NCBI GenBank assembly: GCA_964434865.1
Contig: CAYSWV010000010.1
Location: 31,628-95,627, forward strand
Reading direction: 5' to 3'
Origin: CAYSWV01 sp964434865
GTDB lineage: Bacteria; Cyanobacteriota; Cyanobacteriia; Thermostichales; Thermostichaceae
DNA: 64,000 nucleotides
Below, one piece after another: positions 28,996-38,296 of this stretch (position 1 is its first letter; the number at the start of each line of letters is the position of its first letter). The position numbers were made by a program, and so were the translations under genes. A model generated the notes under the pieces. The model saw nothing but the letters and a program-made list of their open reading frames with translations, was not told where the DNA came from and ran no database searches.

Positions 28996-31773
28996 TTAAG
29001 GTTCAGATTTAACTTGATGACGATGACGATAGCGCCGCCAAGCTAGAAGGCTTAATCCACTACCTCCCAAGCCCAACAAGATCCACTCTTCAGGTTCGGG
29101 GACGCCCGTCACAAAAGGACTACTAGGCGCCGTTAGCGTTTCTACACCGGTTTCAACTTCACGATCAAAGCGATCAGTAGCTGCTTCAGCTTGTTTAAGT
29201 GCCTCCCGTTGCCGATCATTAACCAGCACAATCATGGAGGAATAAGGCGAGACCAGACTAAACTCTTTAGCTACAGTATGGATGGCATCAAGCTCGGCTA
29301 GCTCTTTATCCCCTTGCTGACGGCTGATCGCACGGATCCATTGTCGAGCGGCTAAAGGGGCAAAATCCGGTGAGGCCGCCTCAGTAGACGTCAACTCAGC
29401 ATTTTGATACCAGGCATACCCATCCACAATGTTAATGATCGGAGCCGGTAGACGGGCTGCAGTGGCATAGCGTTGCATCGCTTCCTGAATCCCATCTGTA
29501 ACCCCACCTCCACTATCTTGAATAGCTGCCAGCACTTGATCATCGTAAGCGGTAGGAAGTCCACCCAAGTGAGCAAACCACAGAGGGGCGGCGGGTGTTG
29601 GTAAGGGATCTTGATCAGTGGCTAGATCATAACTCCCAGCATCGGTCATGATAAAAACAGCATCATAGGCTTGGTGCTCTCGAAGCTGCTCAAACTGATC
29701 TAGCATCTGCCGGAAGGACAGCGCTCCATAAAACACAAACGGATCTAAATCAAGGGCAGCCATGTCCTCAACGCGTTTAGCTTGGCTAGCATCACTATCA
29801 GTAATGTAGAAATCAACTGTATTGAAGGGCAAGATCAGCTCATTTAACCAGACTGCCGTTTCATTAAGAGCCGCTTGTTGGCTAGCCATGCTGTAGGATC
29901 CATCCAGTATCAAAGCCAAGTGTTGATCTTGGGGGTAGTGATAATCTTGGGGTGTTAAGGGTTCAGCCTGGATCCGATCGCCAGTAGGTAAGGTGTACTC
30001 ATGAGCTTGAGGCTGCTGATCTTGAGCTGCATTCAGGTAAGGGGGTAACCACTGATCTCCTGAGACTACACTGAGTTGACCTTGGATCCAGCGCTGGGTC
30101 TTGGGGGTCCAAAATATATTGCGACGTTCACTTAATTGCGGTAGAGGCCAGCTCCCTGACTGCTGTAAGACTCTGTAAGTGAGCCAAAGATGCAGGTCGG
30201 GTTGCTCCATTGCTCCAAACTCCTTAGCTGGGATCGGAAACGCCCGTAGTCGATATTGGCGAGGTCCAACTTGTTCTAGTAAGGCTGGATCAACCCGCTG
30301 TCTCACTTCCTGATTATAGACTTGCTGAGCAGCTCCTCTGGGTGAAACCACGTAGTTAAACCGTTTTGATCGATCATCGCTATCGCCTAGCCATACCCCT
30401 GTCACCACTGCACTCTCAGGTAACGAAAAGGCATACAAGATCTCTTGGTCTTCATAAGTTGTATTTTCATAAACTTCATGAATTTCAATATCAGCCCAGT
30501 CTGGGTGGGGATCCACTTGAATAGTTTGCTGAGCTAACCAAACAATCTCTTGATCTTGGTTGAGTAACCCAGCATTGATCTGTTCACGTTCGTAGGTGGC
30601 TTGCAAGGCTCGTTGAATAGGTTGGCGCTCTGCTTTTTGAATAGAGGTATCAAAGACCTCTGCATACCATTGAGCTGCTCGTTCTGCATCAGTATGGGAT
30701 CCGTCATATAAAAAAGGTGATAGCAGCAAGTTATAAGCACTCTGCAGACCATTTGCCATTCCATCAGGCGCATGAAGAGAGCGGCGGTACAATTCTCGAA
30801 TATGATTATTAGCTTCCCGTGGACTCACATAGCGATACGCCTGTAGGTATGCATTCACTAGCCCTTTACGGATCAAGTCTGACTGCTCTAACTTCTCTTG
30901 TCGGCTTAAAGTAGGACTGTCTAACAGTTCAAAAGCTTGGAGCTGAGGTTGTACCGATACCATGGCAAAGACCAAACCCCAGCTACTCAAAACCATCAAG
31001 CTCCCGATCTGAACCCATTTCCAACCATATCGACGGCTAAAAGATTGGATCCCCCGCCAACCTGATTCCAGATATAGACCTGACACCGCAATAGGCATAG
31101 CCAAAAAGACAACACTAGTTAAAACAAATAAGCCTAGACTTAGAGGCAAAAAGAAAAGAGTCCAAACATCGATCGAGTAGCCAGAAAAGTCACGGACCCA
31201 GCTGAAACTAATGAAATCAAGCAAAAACTCCCACAAACCGACTAGCAATGCTTTGGCACTGGGTGGAATATAGAAGGCCAAAATTAACCCCACATAACCA
31301 CCCATCAACATCATCAAACTATTCCAGGTGAGCTGAGCCCAAGCCAGAGTCGGTCGCCGCGCTTCAACACTCCCAATCAGGTTAATGCCATAAGCTAAAA
31401 TACAACTGACCAGAGTCAGTAAAAGATAGGTATTTGCTAAAGGCAGATCTCTTAAAACAAACAACCGGATCCCAGCTAGTAATACCAGAGGCGCTTCAAA
31501 ACCATAGAACCACCGTAATAAATCCCAGCGCCGGCGATAAAATTTAAACACACCAACGGCAGTACACACCAATGGCAGCACCAATAGTACACCCATAGTC
31601 AGGATAAAGTCCAAGGGCATCTCCCCCGTGAACCCAGCTTCAAAAATAGCCAAACCCAAGACGGGTAAGATCCCAAAGTAGGCAATTACTAAAAAGGGAA
31701 TATTCCAACCCCAAAAGATGAAATAAGGGATAAAGTTAAGGATTCTGACTAGTAGAGTTTTCAGCAACTTCAT
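28996..31773 (-). CDS. Large membrane VIT/VWA-like protein with PEP-CTERM sorting signal (TIGR02921-like)
   Basis: A 925-residue protein. I start it at the ATG 31773, 8 nt after GGAG, rather than at a TTG two codons earlier that overlaps the exosortase stop. The first 270 residues contain about six to eight hydrophobic transmembrane segments. The middle (about 415-520) resembles a VIT domain (IEIHEVYENTTYEDQEILYAF). It is followed by a VWA-like region with LALILDGSYSMASQ, reminiscent of a MIDAS metal site. The C-terminus is a textbook PEP-CTERM tail: GVPEPEEW, a hydrophobic helix, then RRYRHRH. The architecture fits the PEP-CTERM integral-membrane family that I recall as TIGR02921. It is translationally linked to the exosortase upstream, which should process its tail. 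Its function is not known to me. Confidence 0.85.
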   Translation of the reverse strand: MKLLKTLLVRILNFIPYFIFWGWNIPFLVIAYFGILPVLGLAIFEAGFTGEMPLDFILTMGVLLVLPLVCTAVGVFKFYRRRWDLLRWFYGFEAPLVLLAGIRLFVLRDLPLANTYLLLTLVSCILAYGINLIGSVEARRPTLAWAQLTWNSLMMLMGGYVGLILAFYIPPSAKALLVGLWEFLLDFISFSWVRDFSGYSIDVWTLFFLPLSLGLFVLTSVVFLAMPIAVSGLYLESGWRGIQSFSRRYGWKWVQIGSLMVLSSWGLVFAMVSVQPQLQAFELLDSPTLSRQEKLEQSDLIRKGLVNAYLQAYRYVSPREANNHIRELYRRSLHAPDGMANGLQSAYNLLLSPFLYDGSHTDAERAAQWYAEVFDTSIQKAERQPIQRALQATYEREQINAGLLNQDQEIVWLAQQTIQVDPHPDWADIEIHEVYENTTYEDQEILYAFSLPESAVVTGVWLGDSDDRSKRFNYVVSPRGAAQQVYNQEVRQRVDPALLEQVGPRQYRLRAFPIPAKEFGAMEQPDLHLWLTYRVLQQSGSWPLPQLSERRNIFWTPKTQRWIQGQLSVVSGDQWLPPYLNAAQDQQPQAHEYTLPTGDRIQAEPLTPQDYHYPQDQHLALILDGSYSMASQQAALNETAVWLNELILPFNTVDFYITDSDASQAKRVEDMAALDLDPFVFYGALSFRQMLDQFEQLREHQAYDAVFIMTDAGSYDLATDQDPLPTPAAPLWFAHLGGLPTAYDDQVLAAIQDSGGGVTDGIQEAMQRYATAARLPAPIINIVDGYAWYQNAELTSTEAASPDFAPLAARQWIRAISRQQGDKELAELDAIHTVAKEFSLVSPYSSMIVLVNDRQREALKQAEAATDRFDREVETGVETLTAPSSPFVTGVPEPEEWILLGLGGSGLSLLAWRRYRHRHQVKSEP

Positions 31774-31775
31774 GA

Positions 31776-33266
31776 TCAAGTCTCCAAACTAGGGACTAAA
31801 GCATTATGCAAGAGCGATACAAAGGTTTGAATAGCTGGTTCAGTAGGGGTATGAGCTTGATCCAATAAAATTGAAACCATCAACCATGTTTGATCTTGAC
31901 GGGTGAAATCATCCCAAATACGAGTAACCAGGTTATCGGTTGTTAAGGTAGCCGACTGGAACCAATACAAAGCTGATAAGGTGTGATCTTCTAGAGCGAG
32001 CCAACGTACAGGAATGTCTGAGCTAACAATCGCTTGCTCCATATCACTTACACTGAGGCCATTCGCAATAAAGCACAATTCTGGAGCATGGTGAAACTTC
32101 CAGGTTTGGCTAGCCACTACCAATATCGATCCACTCAAGGTATTCCAGTTAAACTGATATTTCTCGGCGTAGCCAGCTTCAGATTGACTGAAAAAGTTTT
32201 GTTCAAATGGAGTTAAAGGTAAAGGATCTAAGTGCACCACCCCAGGCCACTGTAACTCCAGATCAGCTGCTGTAGCCATTAGTGGAGCCGGTGTGGGCAA
32301 AGAACCCAAAAGTAGCAGACTCACAACAAGTCCCCATTGCACCTGAGATGACAGTGAGACAGGCTCTACCTGATCAGGGGTTGCAGGTTGAGTAGTCGTT
32401 GGAACCCATTGCAGTAACCACCAAATCAGAGCACAAGCCCCCAGAAAGCCCAGGATCCCCAGAGGTACATGCAACAGCTCTGCTATCTCCGGTAGCTTCA
32501 ACTGATATCCCGTCATCACCAGCAGCAACACTCGATTCACATTAGTCAGGATCAAGACCCAAAGGGATAAACCTGCCACTACTAACCAGCGCCACCCGAT
32601 CCGGCGTTGTTCTAAAAGTGTACAGCCTAAGAAAAATAACACTCCGGTCCATAGACTTTTCAATCCGCTACAAGGCAAATCCACATGGGCGATCCCGGTC
32701 TCTAGCAAAATAATGTCGTGAGATGAGATTGCTCCCACTCCTGCCAGGGTTAAAATTTGTTCAACAGCTTGAGCCGTCAACATCCGGGCTGGAAACCCCA
32801 AACCACTGCCAAATTGGATGCTAAACGGCAAGACCCCAGCAATTAATAAGCCAATGGGCACACCCTGTCGCCACTGATGTGGTCTGATCACCAAGCCCAG
32901 CCAGCCATAGGTACCGATGCCGAAGCATAAAACATCTAAAGCTTCGCTTTGGACATACAACCGCAGGACCACACTCAAACCAGCTGATCCCATCATCAAG
33001 AACAGGGGCAGTTGGCGTAACTTCAAAGAGAAGGGTCTAAGTTGAGGTTGAGATTTCAATGATCGCCACAGCGTATAGCCTAACCCAATCCCCACCATCA
33101 CAATCAGGATCTGGTTTAACTCAGAAGCATGCTGAAATGAAGCCAACAACCATCCCAAAGCTAAACGGTGTAGCCAGACCCAACCCAAAGCTAGACACCC
33201 CCACCTCACCAGGGTTCCGGAGAAACTAGCAGGATATAGATTCAAAACTCTGGCCTTGATGCTCAT
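31776..33266 (-). CDS. Exosortase with fused EpsI-like C-terminal domain (exosortase O-like)
   Basis: A 496-residue multi-pass membrane protein. Residues 1-300 carry about eight transmembrane helices and the exosortase catalytic triad: Cys in DLPCSGLKS, Arg in LTNVNRVLL and His in ELLHVPLG. After a linker (about 300-330), residues 340-490 form an EpsI/DUF3485-like periplasmic domain with WKFHHAPELCF. Exosortases cleave PEP-CTERM tails and are thought to attach the proteins to exopolysaccharide or release them. The gene is directly followed by its likely dedicated substrate, the PEP-CTERM membrane protein at 28996-31773. Pairing with that family is what I recall for exosortase O, but the exact subtype needs a profile search. 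Confidence 0.88.
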   Translation of the reverse strand: MSIKARVLNLYPASFSGTLVRWGCLALGWVWLHRLALGWLLASFQHASELNQILIVMVGIGLGYTLWRSLKSQPQLRPFSLKLRQLPLFLMMGSAGLSVVLRLYVQSEALDVLCFGIGTYGWLGLVIRPHQWRQGVPIGLLIAGVLPFSIQFGSGLGFPARMLTAQAVEQILTLAGVGAISSHDIILLETGIAHVDLPCSGLKSLWTGVLFFLGCTLLEQRRIGWRWLVVAGLSLWVLILTNVNRVLLLVMTGYQLKLPEIAELLHVPLGILGFLGACALIWWLLQWVPTTTQPATPDQVEPVSLSSQVQWGLVVSLLLLGSLPTPAPLMATAADLELQWPGVVHLDPLPLTPFEQNFFSQSEAGYAEKYQFNWNTLSGSILVVASQTWKFHHAPELCFIANGLSVSDMEQAIVSSDIPVRWLALEDHTLSALYWFQSATLTTDNLVTRIWDDFTRQDQTWLMVSILLDQAHTPTEPAIQTFVSLLHNALVPSLET

Positions 33267-33792
33267 AGGGTTTTCTCAGCGTCTCCAGCTTAAATTGAGA
33301 TCAGCAATGGCCTTAGAACAGGTCAACTCTAACAAGATTGTGGCTGGATCCTGTAATTTGGATCACACACCAAGTTGTGATGAGAGTTAGCGTTGAGGTT
33401 GTCAGGCTTGTATAAGCCAGGCTTAAAAGTTTTCAATTATAGAACCATTGTATGGAACTTTTGTATAGAACTTTTGTATAGAACCATTCGTAGACCTAAT
33501 TTAAATCATGCGACTCCAGGATGCTTGTTAAGAGAATCAGCAAACATTCAGTCTCATCCAGAAGATCAGCGATAAAATTCGACCACAAGCCCAATCAGAT
33601 TCAGACTGTTTTCAGGCTCAAGCCAGGTTGGGGTTAGTAGCCGATCTTGAGTATCCAACAATACACCCAGATTGGGAGTTGGAGAATCCATAAACCGTTT
33701 TAGGTTGTGTTGACCTTTTGAAGGGTGGGCTGCTTAAGCAGAATAAAATCCCCAGAGGTCTGACCGATAGATTTTCACCAGGAGGACATCGG
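33267..33792. other. Intergenic region between exosortase and pyruvate kinase
   Basis: A 526-bp divergent spacer holding the leaders of both genes. Apart from the 13-bp tandem repeat at 33438-33490 I see no RNA gene or convincing ORF. A 60-codon ORF at 33393-33575 crosses the repeat and has no ribosome site. Confidence 0.5.
33438..33490. repeat. Tandem repeat, 13 bp x 4
   Basis: Four adjacent copies of a 13-14 bp unit: TATAGAACCATTG, TATGGAACTTTTG, TATAGAACTTTTG and TATAGAACCATTCG. The pattern lies about 300 bp upstream of pyk. Confidence 0.88.
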
Positions 33793-35211
33793 ATGAAACC
33801 ACTAGTTCATTGCACTAAGATTGTGGCCACCTTCGGACCCGCTAGCGATTCACCAGAGGTCATCCGGCAAATGCTGCAGGCTGGCTTAAATGTTGCACGC
33901 CTTAACTTTTCACATGGAAAGTATGAAGATCATGCTGAACGGATCCAGCGGCTGAGAACGGCAGCCAACGAGTTAGACTTACCCCTGATGCTGCTACAAG
34001 ATTTGCAAGGACCCAAAATTCGGGTAGGAGACTTACCACCTGACGGGATCCAGCTTGAGCCAGGAGCAACTTTAAACCTGGTGCCGACTGCCGAGTACAC
34101 AGGCCAACCCTATACAGTCGGGATCGATTACCCCTATGTTGCCGAAGAAGCTCAGCCCGGTACTCCAGTGCTATTGGATGATGGGCTGCTCGAACTCCAA
34201 GTTAAAGCTGTAGATGGCAATACTGTCTGTTGTGAGGTAGTAGGGGGGGGGGTTTTGAAAAGCCATAAGGGCGTCAACTTCCCAACGCTGAATCTGCGGT
34301 TGCCCTCCATGACCGAAAAAGACAAGCGAGATCTAGATTTTGGTGTGGCTCAGGGCGTCGATCTTATTTCTCTCAGCTTTGTCCGCCGCCCCGAAGATGT
34401 ACAAGAACTCAAAGGCCTGCTCAAAGCCAAGGGAGCCAATATCCCAGTCTTGGCCAAATTAGAAAAACCCCAGGCGATCGCCAATTTGGAGGCCATTGTC
34501 AATGAGTGCGATGCCATTATGGTGGCTCGGGGGGATCTGGGTGTAGAAATGAGTCCTGAAAAGGTCCCCTTAATTCAGAAACGGATTATTCAACTGTGCA
34601 ATCAAAAAGGGATTCCCGTCATAACGGCAACTCAAATGTTAGACAGCATGATTCATAATCCACGGCCCACTCGTGCCGAAGCCAGTGATGTTGCCAATGC
34701 CATTATTGATGGCACGGATGCCGTTATGTTGTCGGGCGAATCAGCTGTAGGTGCTTATCCGGTAGAATCGGTCAAAATGCTGGCCCGCATTGCTACTGAG
34801 GTTGAGCCTGAGATCGAATTTGTGAATCATCCTCCCAACCGGACCGATGATGCCAGTGCTATTAGCGAAGCGTTGCATGCTATCTGCGATACACTCACCC
34901 TACAATGTATTGTGGCCTTAACGGAAACAGGGTACACCGCTGAGCTCGCCTCTGAAGAACGTCCCAAAGCCCCTATTGTGGCTTACACTCCCAATCCCAA
35001 GGTTTACCACCGACTAAGTTTGAACTGGGGAGTTCGGCCCATCTTATTAAAACTGACTGAGGAAACAATTGAAGAGCTGCTACCTCATATTGTGGCTGAT
35101 TTGCTGGACCGGCAATATGTAACAAAAGGAGACAAGATATTATTGATGGGCGGATTACCGATGGGCAAGGCAGGATCAACCAATTTTCTCAAGATCCATA
35201 CCATTCTTTAG
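33793..35211 (+). CDS. pyk: Pyruvate kinase
   Basis: A 472-residue enzyme converting phosphoenolpyruvate and ADP to pyruvate and ATP at the end of glycolysis. Start chosen at ATG 33793, which follows AGGAGG at 7-nt spacing; a longer frame would need a TTG 75 bp upstream. Motifs: CTKIVATFGPAS at the N-terminus, LNFSHG, LLQDLQGPKIRVG, the B-domain (about 70-165), the active-site strand VLAKLEKPQAIANL, VARGDLGVE, and ITATQMLDSMIHNPRPTRAEASDVANA. It ends after the C-domain and lacks the extra C-terminal PEP-utiliser-like domain found in longer cyanobacterial pyruvate kinases (about 590 residues), so it belongs to the short form. Confidence 0.97.
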   Translation: MKPLVHCTKIVATFGPASDSPEVIRQMLQAGLNVARLNFSHGKYEDHAERIQRLRTAANELDLPLMLLQDLQGPKIRVGDLPPDGIQLEPGATLNLVPTAEYTGQPYTVGIDYPYVAEEAQPGTPVLLDDGLLELQVKAVDGNTVCCEVVGGGVLKSHKGVNFPTLNLRLPSMTEKDKRDLDFGVAQGVDLISLSFVRRPEDVQELKGLLKAKGANIPVLAKLEKPQAIANLEAIVNECDAIMVARGDLGVEMSPEKVPLIQKRIIQLCNQKGIPVITATQMLDSMIHNPRPTRAEASDVANAIIDGTDAVMLSGESAVGAYPVESVKMLARIATEVEPEIEFVNHPPNRTDDASAISEALHAICDTLTLQCIVALTETGYTAELASEERPKAPIVAYTPNPKVYHRLSLNWGVRPILLKLTEETIEELLPHIVADLLDRQYVTKGDKILLMGGLPMGKAGSTNFLKIHTIL

Positions 35212-35348
35212 ACTAGTTTCTGACTGGAGTTATCTTCAAAGTCAATACATTACAGATCTCAGGCACTGAGAGCATTTGAACAAACTTGTGCCTCTCAACT
35301 TAAACAGATCTTGAAAACTTCAAGCCACCTCCAATCGTCTGAAACTGC

Positions 35349-35693
35349 TTAGGCCTTAGGAGGAACACGCTTTTGGATCAACAGTTGGCCTGAGTAAGCT
35401 AACAGACCCACTGCAATAGCCCCAAACATAAAGGCAAACAGAGCGACCGACCCCACCAACAGGTATCGCACCAACAAGCTAATACTTCGAGCTAGACGGG
35501 GTGCATTCGCTGCAATAGGCGGAAAGTGATCCACCATCACCTGCAGTAATCGATAGGCCAGGTAGCCCAAGGTTCCAGAAATGGCTCCACCCAGCAACGT
35601 TTTCCACAGGCTTGGATCAGCGTCCGATTGAGATAGGGGACTGTCATTAGTGACTTCAGTTGCAGCAGATGTTGCAGAGTCAGAATTATGCAT
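35349..35693 (-). CDS. Small two-TM membrane protein, DUF3082-like
   Basis: A 114-residue protein from ATG 35693, with GGGAG about 9 nt upstream; an upstream in-frame start without a ribosome site would add 8 residues. After a polar Ser/Thr-rich N-terminus there are two hydrophobic hairpins: LLGGAISGTLGYLAYRLL, then SLLVRYLLVGSVALFAF running into FGAIAVGLLAYSGQLL. The pattern matches my memory of DUF3082, conserved in cyanobacteria and plastids without a known function. It is convergent with pyk. Confidence 0.7.
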   Translation of the reverse strand: MHNSDSATSAATEVTNDSPLSQSDADPSLWKTLLGGAISGTLGYLAYRLLQVMVDHFPPIAANAPRLARSISLLVRYLLVGSVALFAFMFGAIAVGLLAYSGQLLIQKRVPPKA

Positions 35694-35957
35694 TAGTAAT
35701 GGCTCCCAAGCCCTCAACTCCCACCTTAAAGACTAGAGTAACAAAACAGTTAGACCAATCAAGTTAACCTAAATCGTAGATTAAGTTCAATCCATCCACA
35801 GCCACATTTTTTAGGATTTATCAGCAATTCGCAGTGATCAATATTGATTAGCAACAACTCAAAGGTGGCAATGACTACTAAAATACCTAAACATGACACT
35901 ATTATCAGCTAGCTAACTCCTGATCTAAGTGTGTACTGTTGTTACTCTTGTGAGTTT

Positions 35958-36461
35958 ATGAAATCCTACTCCCAGCCACCCGAATTAACGATCGATCCGC
36001 AGAAATCTTACACAGCGACCTTAGAAACTTCTGCGGGCACGATGGTATTGGATCTGTTTGCTAGTGAAGTCCCTAACACCGTTAACAACTTTGTCTTTCT
36101 GGCTAGAGATAACTTTTACAGCGATGTGATTTTTCATCGGGTGATCAATGGTTTCATGATCCAGGGGGGAGATCCAACCGGTACAGGTCGAGGCGGACCT
36201 GGTTACAAATTTAATGATGAGCCTGTGAAGCGACCCTACACTCGTGGCACATTGGCTATGGCTAATGCTGGTCCCAATACCAATGGCAGCCAGTTTTTCA
36301 TCATGCACAAAGACTATGGCTTGCCACCCAACTACACAATCTTTGGCCAGCTCACTCAAGGTGAAGAGGTGCTTGATAAAATTGCAACTGCACCCACAGG
36401 AGCTCAAGATCGGCCCAAAGATCCGGCAGTGATCAAATCTGTAACGATCACAGAAGCTTAA
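35958..36461 (+). CDS. Peptidyl-prolyl cis-trans isomerase, cyclophilin type
   Basis: A 167-residue cytosolic cyclophilin that catalyses proline isomerisation in protein folding. I start it at ATG 35958 (MKSYSQPPELTID) rather than at a GTG 27 bp upstream; neither has a strong ribosome site. Hallmarks: PNTVNNFVFLARDNFYSDVIFHRV with the catalytic Arg, MIQGGDPTGTGRGGPGYKF, LAMANAGPNTNGSQFFI and FGQLTQGEEVLDKI. There is no signal peptide, so it acts in the cytoplasm. It is monocistronic as far as can be seen. Confidence 0.95.
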   Translation: MKSYSQPPELTIDPQKSYTATLETSAGTMVLDLFASEVPNTVNNFVFLARDNFYSDVIFHRVINGFMIQGGDPTGTGRGGPGYKFNDEPVKRPYTRGTLAMANAGPNTNGSQFFIMHKDYGLPPNYTIFGQLTQGEEVLDKIATAPTGAQDRPKDPAVIKSVTITEA

Positions 36462-36606
36462 GAGTTGGTTAGAAAGGCTACCTAATCTGGGATCTAGCTC
36501 GTTTAGGTTCAACAACAGATGAGACCTAGCTCCCAAAATTGAGGTGGCTTACTTAAAATGAAGTCATGAACTCCATGGCTTGGGAACAATCATTGGGCAC
36601 TTACTC

Positions 36607-37248
36607 ATGGTTAGAGCACCACTACCTTTAAAACAATTGGCCAAAGATGGCAATCCGCAGGCCATTACCCAAATGCTAAATCGGATCTTGCAGCCTAAGG
36701 GCATTACAGCTAAAGCCTTGCTTCACAATGGTGTACTAAAGATTGCTCTTCAATCTCGGCATCTTTTGGTCAAGTCTCAGCTAGTTACGGGTCTTGAGCG
36801 CTCATTTCAGACTCTCTCTCCCAAGTCAATTCATGCGGTCAGTGTGTTTGGGTTGCAGTGGGGATCTGCTCGACCCCTCTGGTCACATACATTTCGACTC
36901 CACTCTGAAGCACTCCCTGATCTCAACACCCTAGACGATCCCTCCCAACTGAGCGATGTCGAAGATACTCAACTCAGACTGTTCTTAGCTGATCTAGATG
37001 ATGTCACTCTACTAGATACAGGCCGAGCTCTAGGATTAGGTCCCTCACTGGAGTGGCCAGAACGTAATCGATTAGAAGGCTTGATCTTGATCAAAATTCA
37101 CCAACTCCTGACGTTGGCCACCACAGAATTATCTGAACAACCTGAGATTCGGTTATCACATATTCTATTAGCCTCTAGGATCGTTTATCTTAGTCAACTC
37201 AATCAAGCCGACCTGATATCTGAGTTGGCGCAGGACTCAGCCAGTTAG
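36607..37248 (+). CDS. Conserved hypothetical protein with cyanobacterial ~80-residue N-terminal module
   Basis: A 213-residue protein from ATG 36607; the frame extends upstream only to a weak TTG. The N-terminal 80 residues (LKQLAKDGNPQAITQMLNR, then LQPKGITAKALLHNG and LLVKSQLVTGLE) look like a module that I recall seeing repeated or fused to other domains in cyanobacterial proteins. The rest is mostly helical, with IHQLLTLATTELSEQPE near the end. There are no membrane segments or catalytic motifs. The next gene begins 64 bp downstream on the same strand, so the two may be co-transcribed. Function unknown. Confidence 0.7.
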   Translation: MVRAPLPLKQLAKDGNPQAITQMLNRILQPKGITAKALLHNGVLKIALQSRHLLVKSQLVTGLERSFQTLSPKSIHAVSVFGLQWGSARPLWSHTFRLHSEALPDLNTLDDPSQLSDVEDTQLRLFLADLDDVTLLDTGRALGLGPSLEWPERNRLEGLILIKIHQLLTLATTELSEQPEIRLSHILLASRIVYLSQLNQADLISELAQDSAS

Positions 37249-37312
37249 AGATTTGCGACACTATATTGCGAATTGTTTACAATGGGGAGAGTTCATTACC
37301 CCCGTAGCCGCA

Positions 37313-38086
37313 ATGTTTTTAACTTGGCTTGATAGCAACTCCTGGTTGATAGAGCTGGCCAACAAGCGGATTTTGTTAGATCCTTGGCTAGTAGGTCCGC
37401 TAGTGTTTGGTAATTTGCCCTGGCTCTTCAAAGGTGAACGATCTCAGGATCGGGCCATACCAGATTCCATTGATTTGATTTTATTGTCTCAAGGGTTAGA
37501 AGATCATGCTCACCCTGAAACCCTACAGTGCTTGGACCACTCGATTCCTGTGGTTGCCTCTCCCAACGCTGCATCTGTCGTAAAAGATTTAGGGTACACT
37601 TCAATTACAACTTTGGATCATAACCAAACTCATACGCTTGGATCTGAACTTGAAATCACAGCCTTACCGGGTGCCCCGATTGGACCTATGTTGCTAGAAA
37701 ATGCCTACGTATTAACCGATCGATTACAGGGTACCACCTTATATTATGAACCTCATGGGTATCCATCTAATCAAATCAAAGCGAAGGCTGTGGATGTTGT
37801 GATTACTCCGTTGATGACCCTTTCTATCCCGATATTAGGACCTATTTTACAAGGAGGCGACACGGCCATCGAACTAGCCAAAGCCGTCAAGCCACAGGTG
37901 ATGATCCCCAGCGCCGCTCCTGGATCAGTTCAATACGACGGGATTCTGGCCAATGTATTGCAAGCAACAGGTAGTTCTGAGCAGATCCAAACGCAACTCC
38001 AGCAAGCGGGTTTGAAAACTAAAGTGATCAATCCTGAGCCAGGTCAACGGTTTGAAGTGGAGCTTGAGCAAAAAATCGTCGTTTGA
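37313..38086 (+). CDS. Metallo-beta-lactamase-fold protein with degenerate metal site
   Basis: A 257-residue protein from ATG 37313 (MFLTWLDSNSWLIELANKR). A TTG 60 bp upstream is possible but weak. The fold is that of the UlaG-like/Lactamase_B_3 group: NKRILLDPWLVGP as the first beta hairpin, DLILLSQGLEDHAHPETL at the place of the HxHxDH motif, then TALPGAP, an Asp-poor third ligand site and a C-terminal KPQVMIPSAAPG strand. In the signature the first two His are replaced by Ser and Gly, while Asp-His remains, so a canonical dinuclear zinc site is unlikely. It may be a non-hydrolytic or altered-chemistry relative. Confidence 0.78.
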   Translation: MFLTWLDSNSWLIELANKRILLDPWLVGPLVFGNLPWLFKGERSQDRAIPDSIDLILLSQGLEDHAHPETLQCLDHSIPVVASPNAASVVKDLGYTSITTLDHNQTHTLGSELEITALPGAPIGPMLLENAYVLTDRLQGTTLYYEPHGYPSNQIKAKAVDVVITPLMTLSIPILGPILQGGDTAIELAKAVKPQVMIPSAAPGSVQYDGILANVLQATGSSEQIQTQLQQAGLKTKVINPEPGQRFEVELEQKIVV

Positions 38087-38107
38087 TGTACCTGCTTTGA
38101 AACTATC

Positions 38108-38146
38108 TAATCCATAGGGCTAATCTATAGGGCTAATCCATAGGGC
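38108..38146. repeat. Tandem repeat, 13 bp x 3
   Basis: Three adjacent copies of TAATCCATAGGGC, the middle one with one change (C to T), starting 22 bp after the stop of the beta-lactamase-fold gene. Confidence 0.9.
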
Positions 38147-38296
38147 CACTCTGTGATCAATAGGCGCTGGTTGACGTAATCATTTCTGTGCAATTGCGAG
38201 GGTCTCAACTGGCAGAAAACCGCCCTAGATTAGCAGATCCACACCTCTATAATGAGTTTAAAGTGAAACCTACAAAGCCCAAATGGGGGTTAACAC

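Noticed and set aside
33393..33575. 60-codon ORF upstream of pyk
   Set aside because: It crosses the 13-bp tandem repeat, has no ribosome site and no recognisable sequence.
36021..36536. 171-codon open frame antisense to the cyclophilin gene
   Set aside because: The plus-strand frame is a clear cyclophilin; the antisense translation has no family features.
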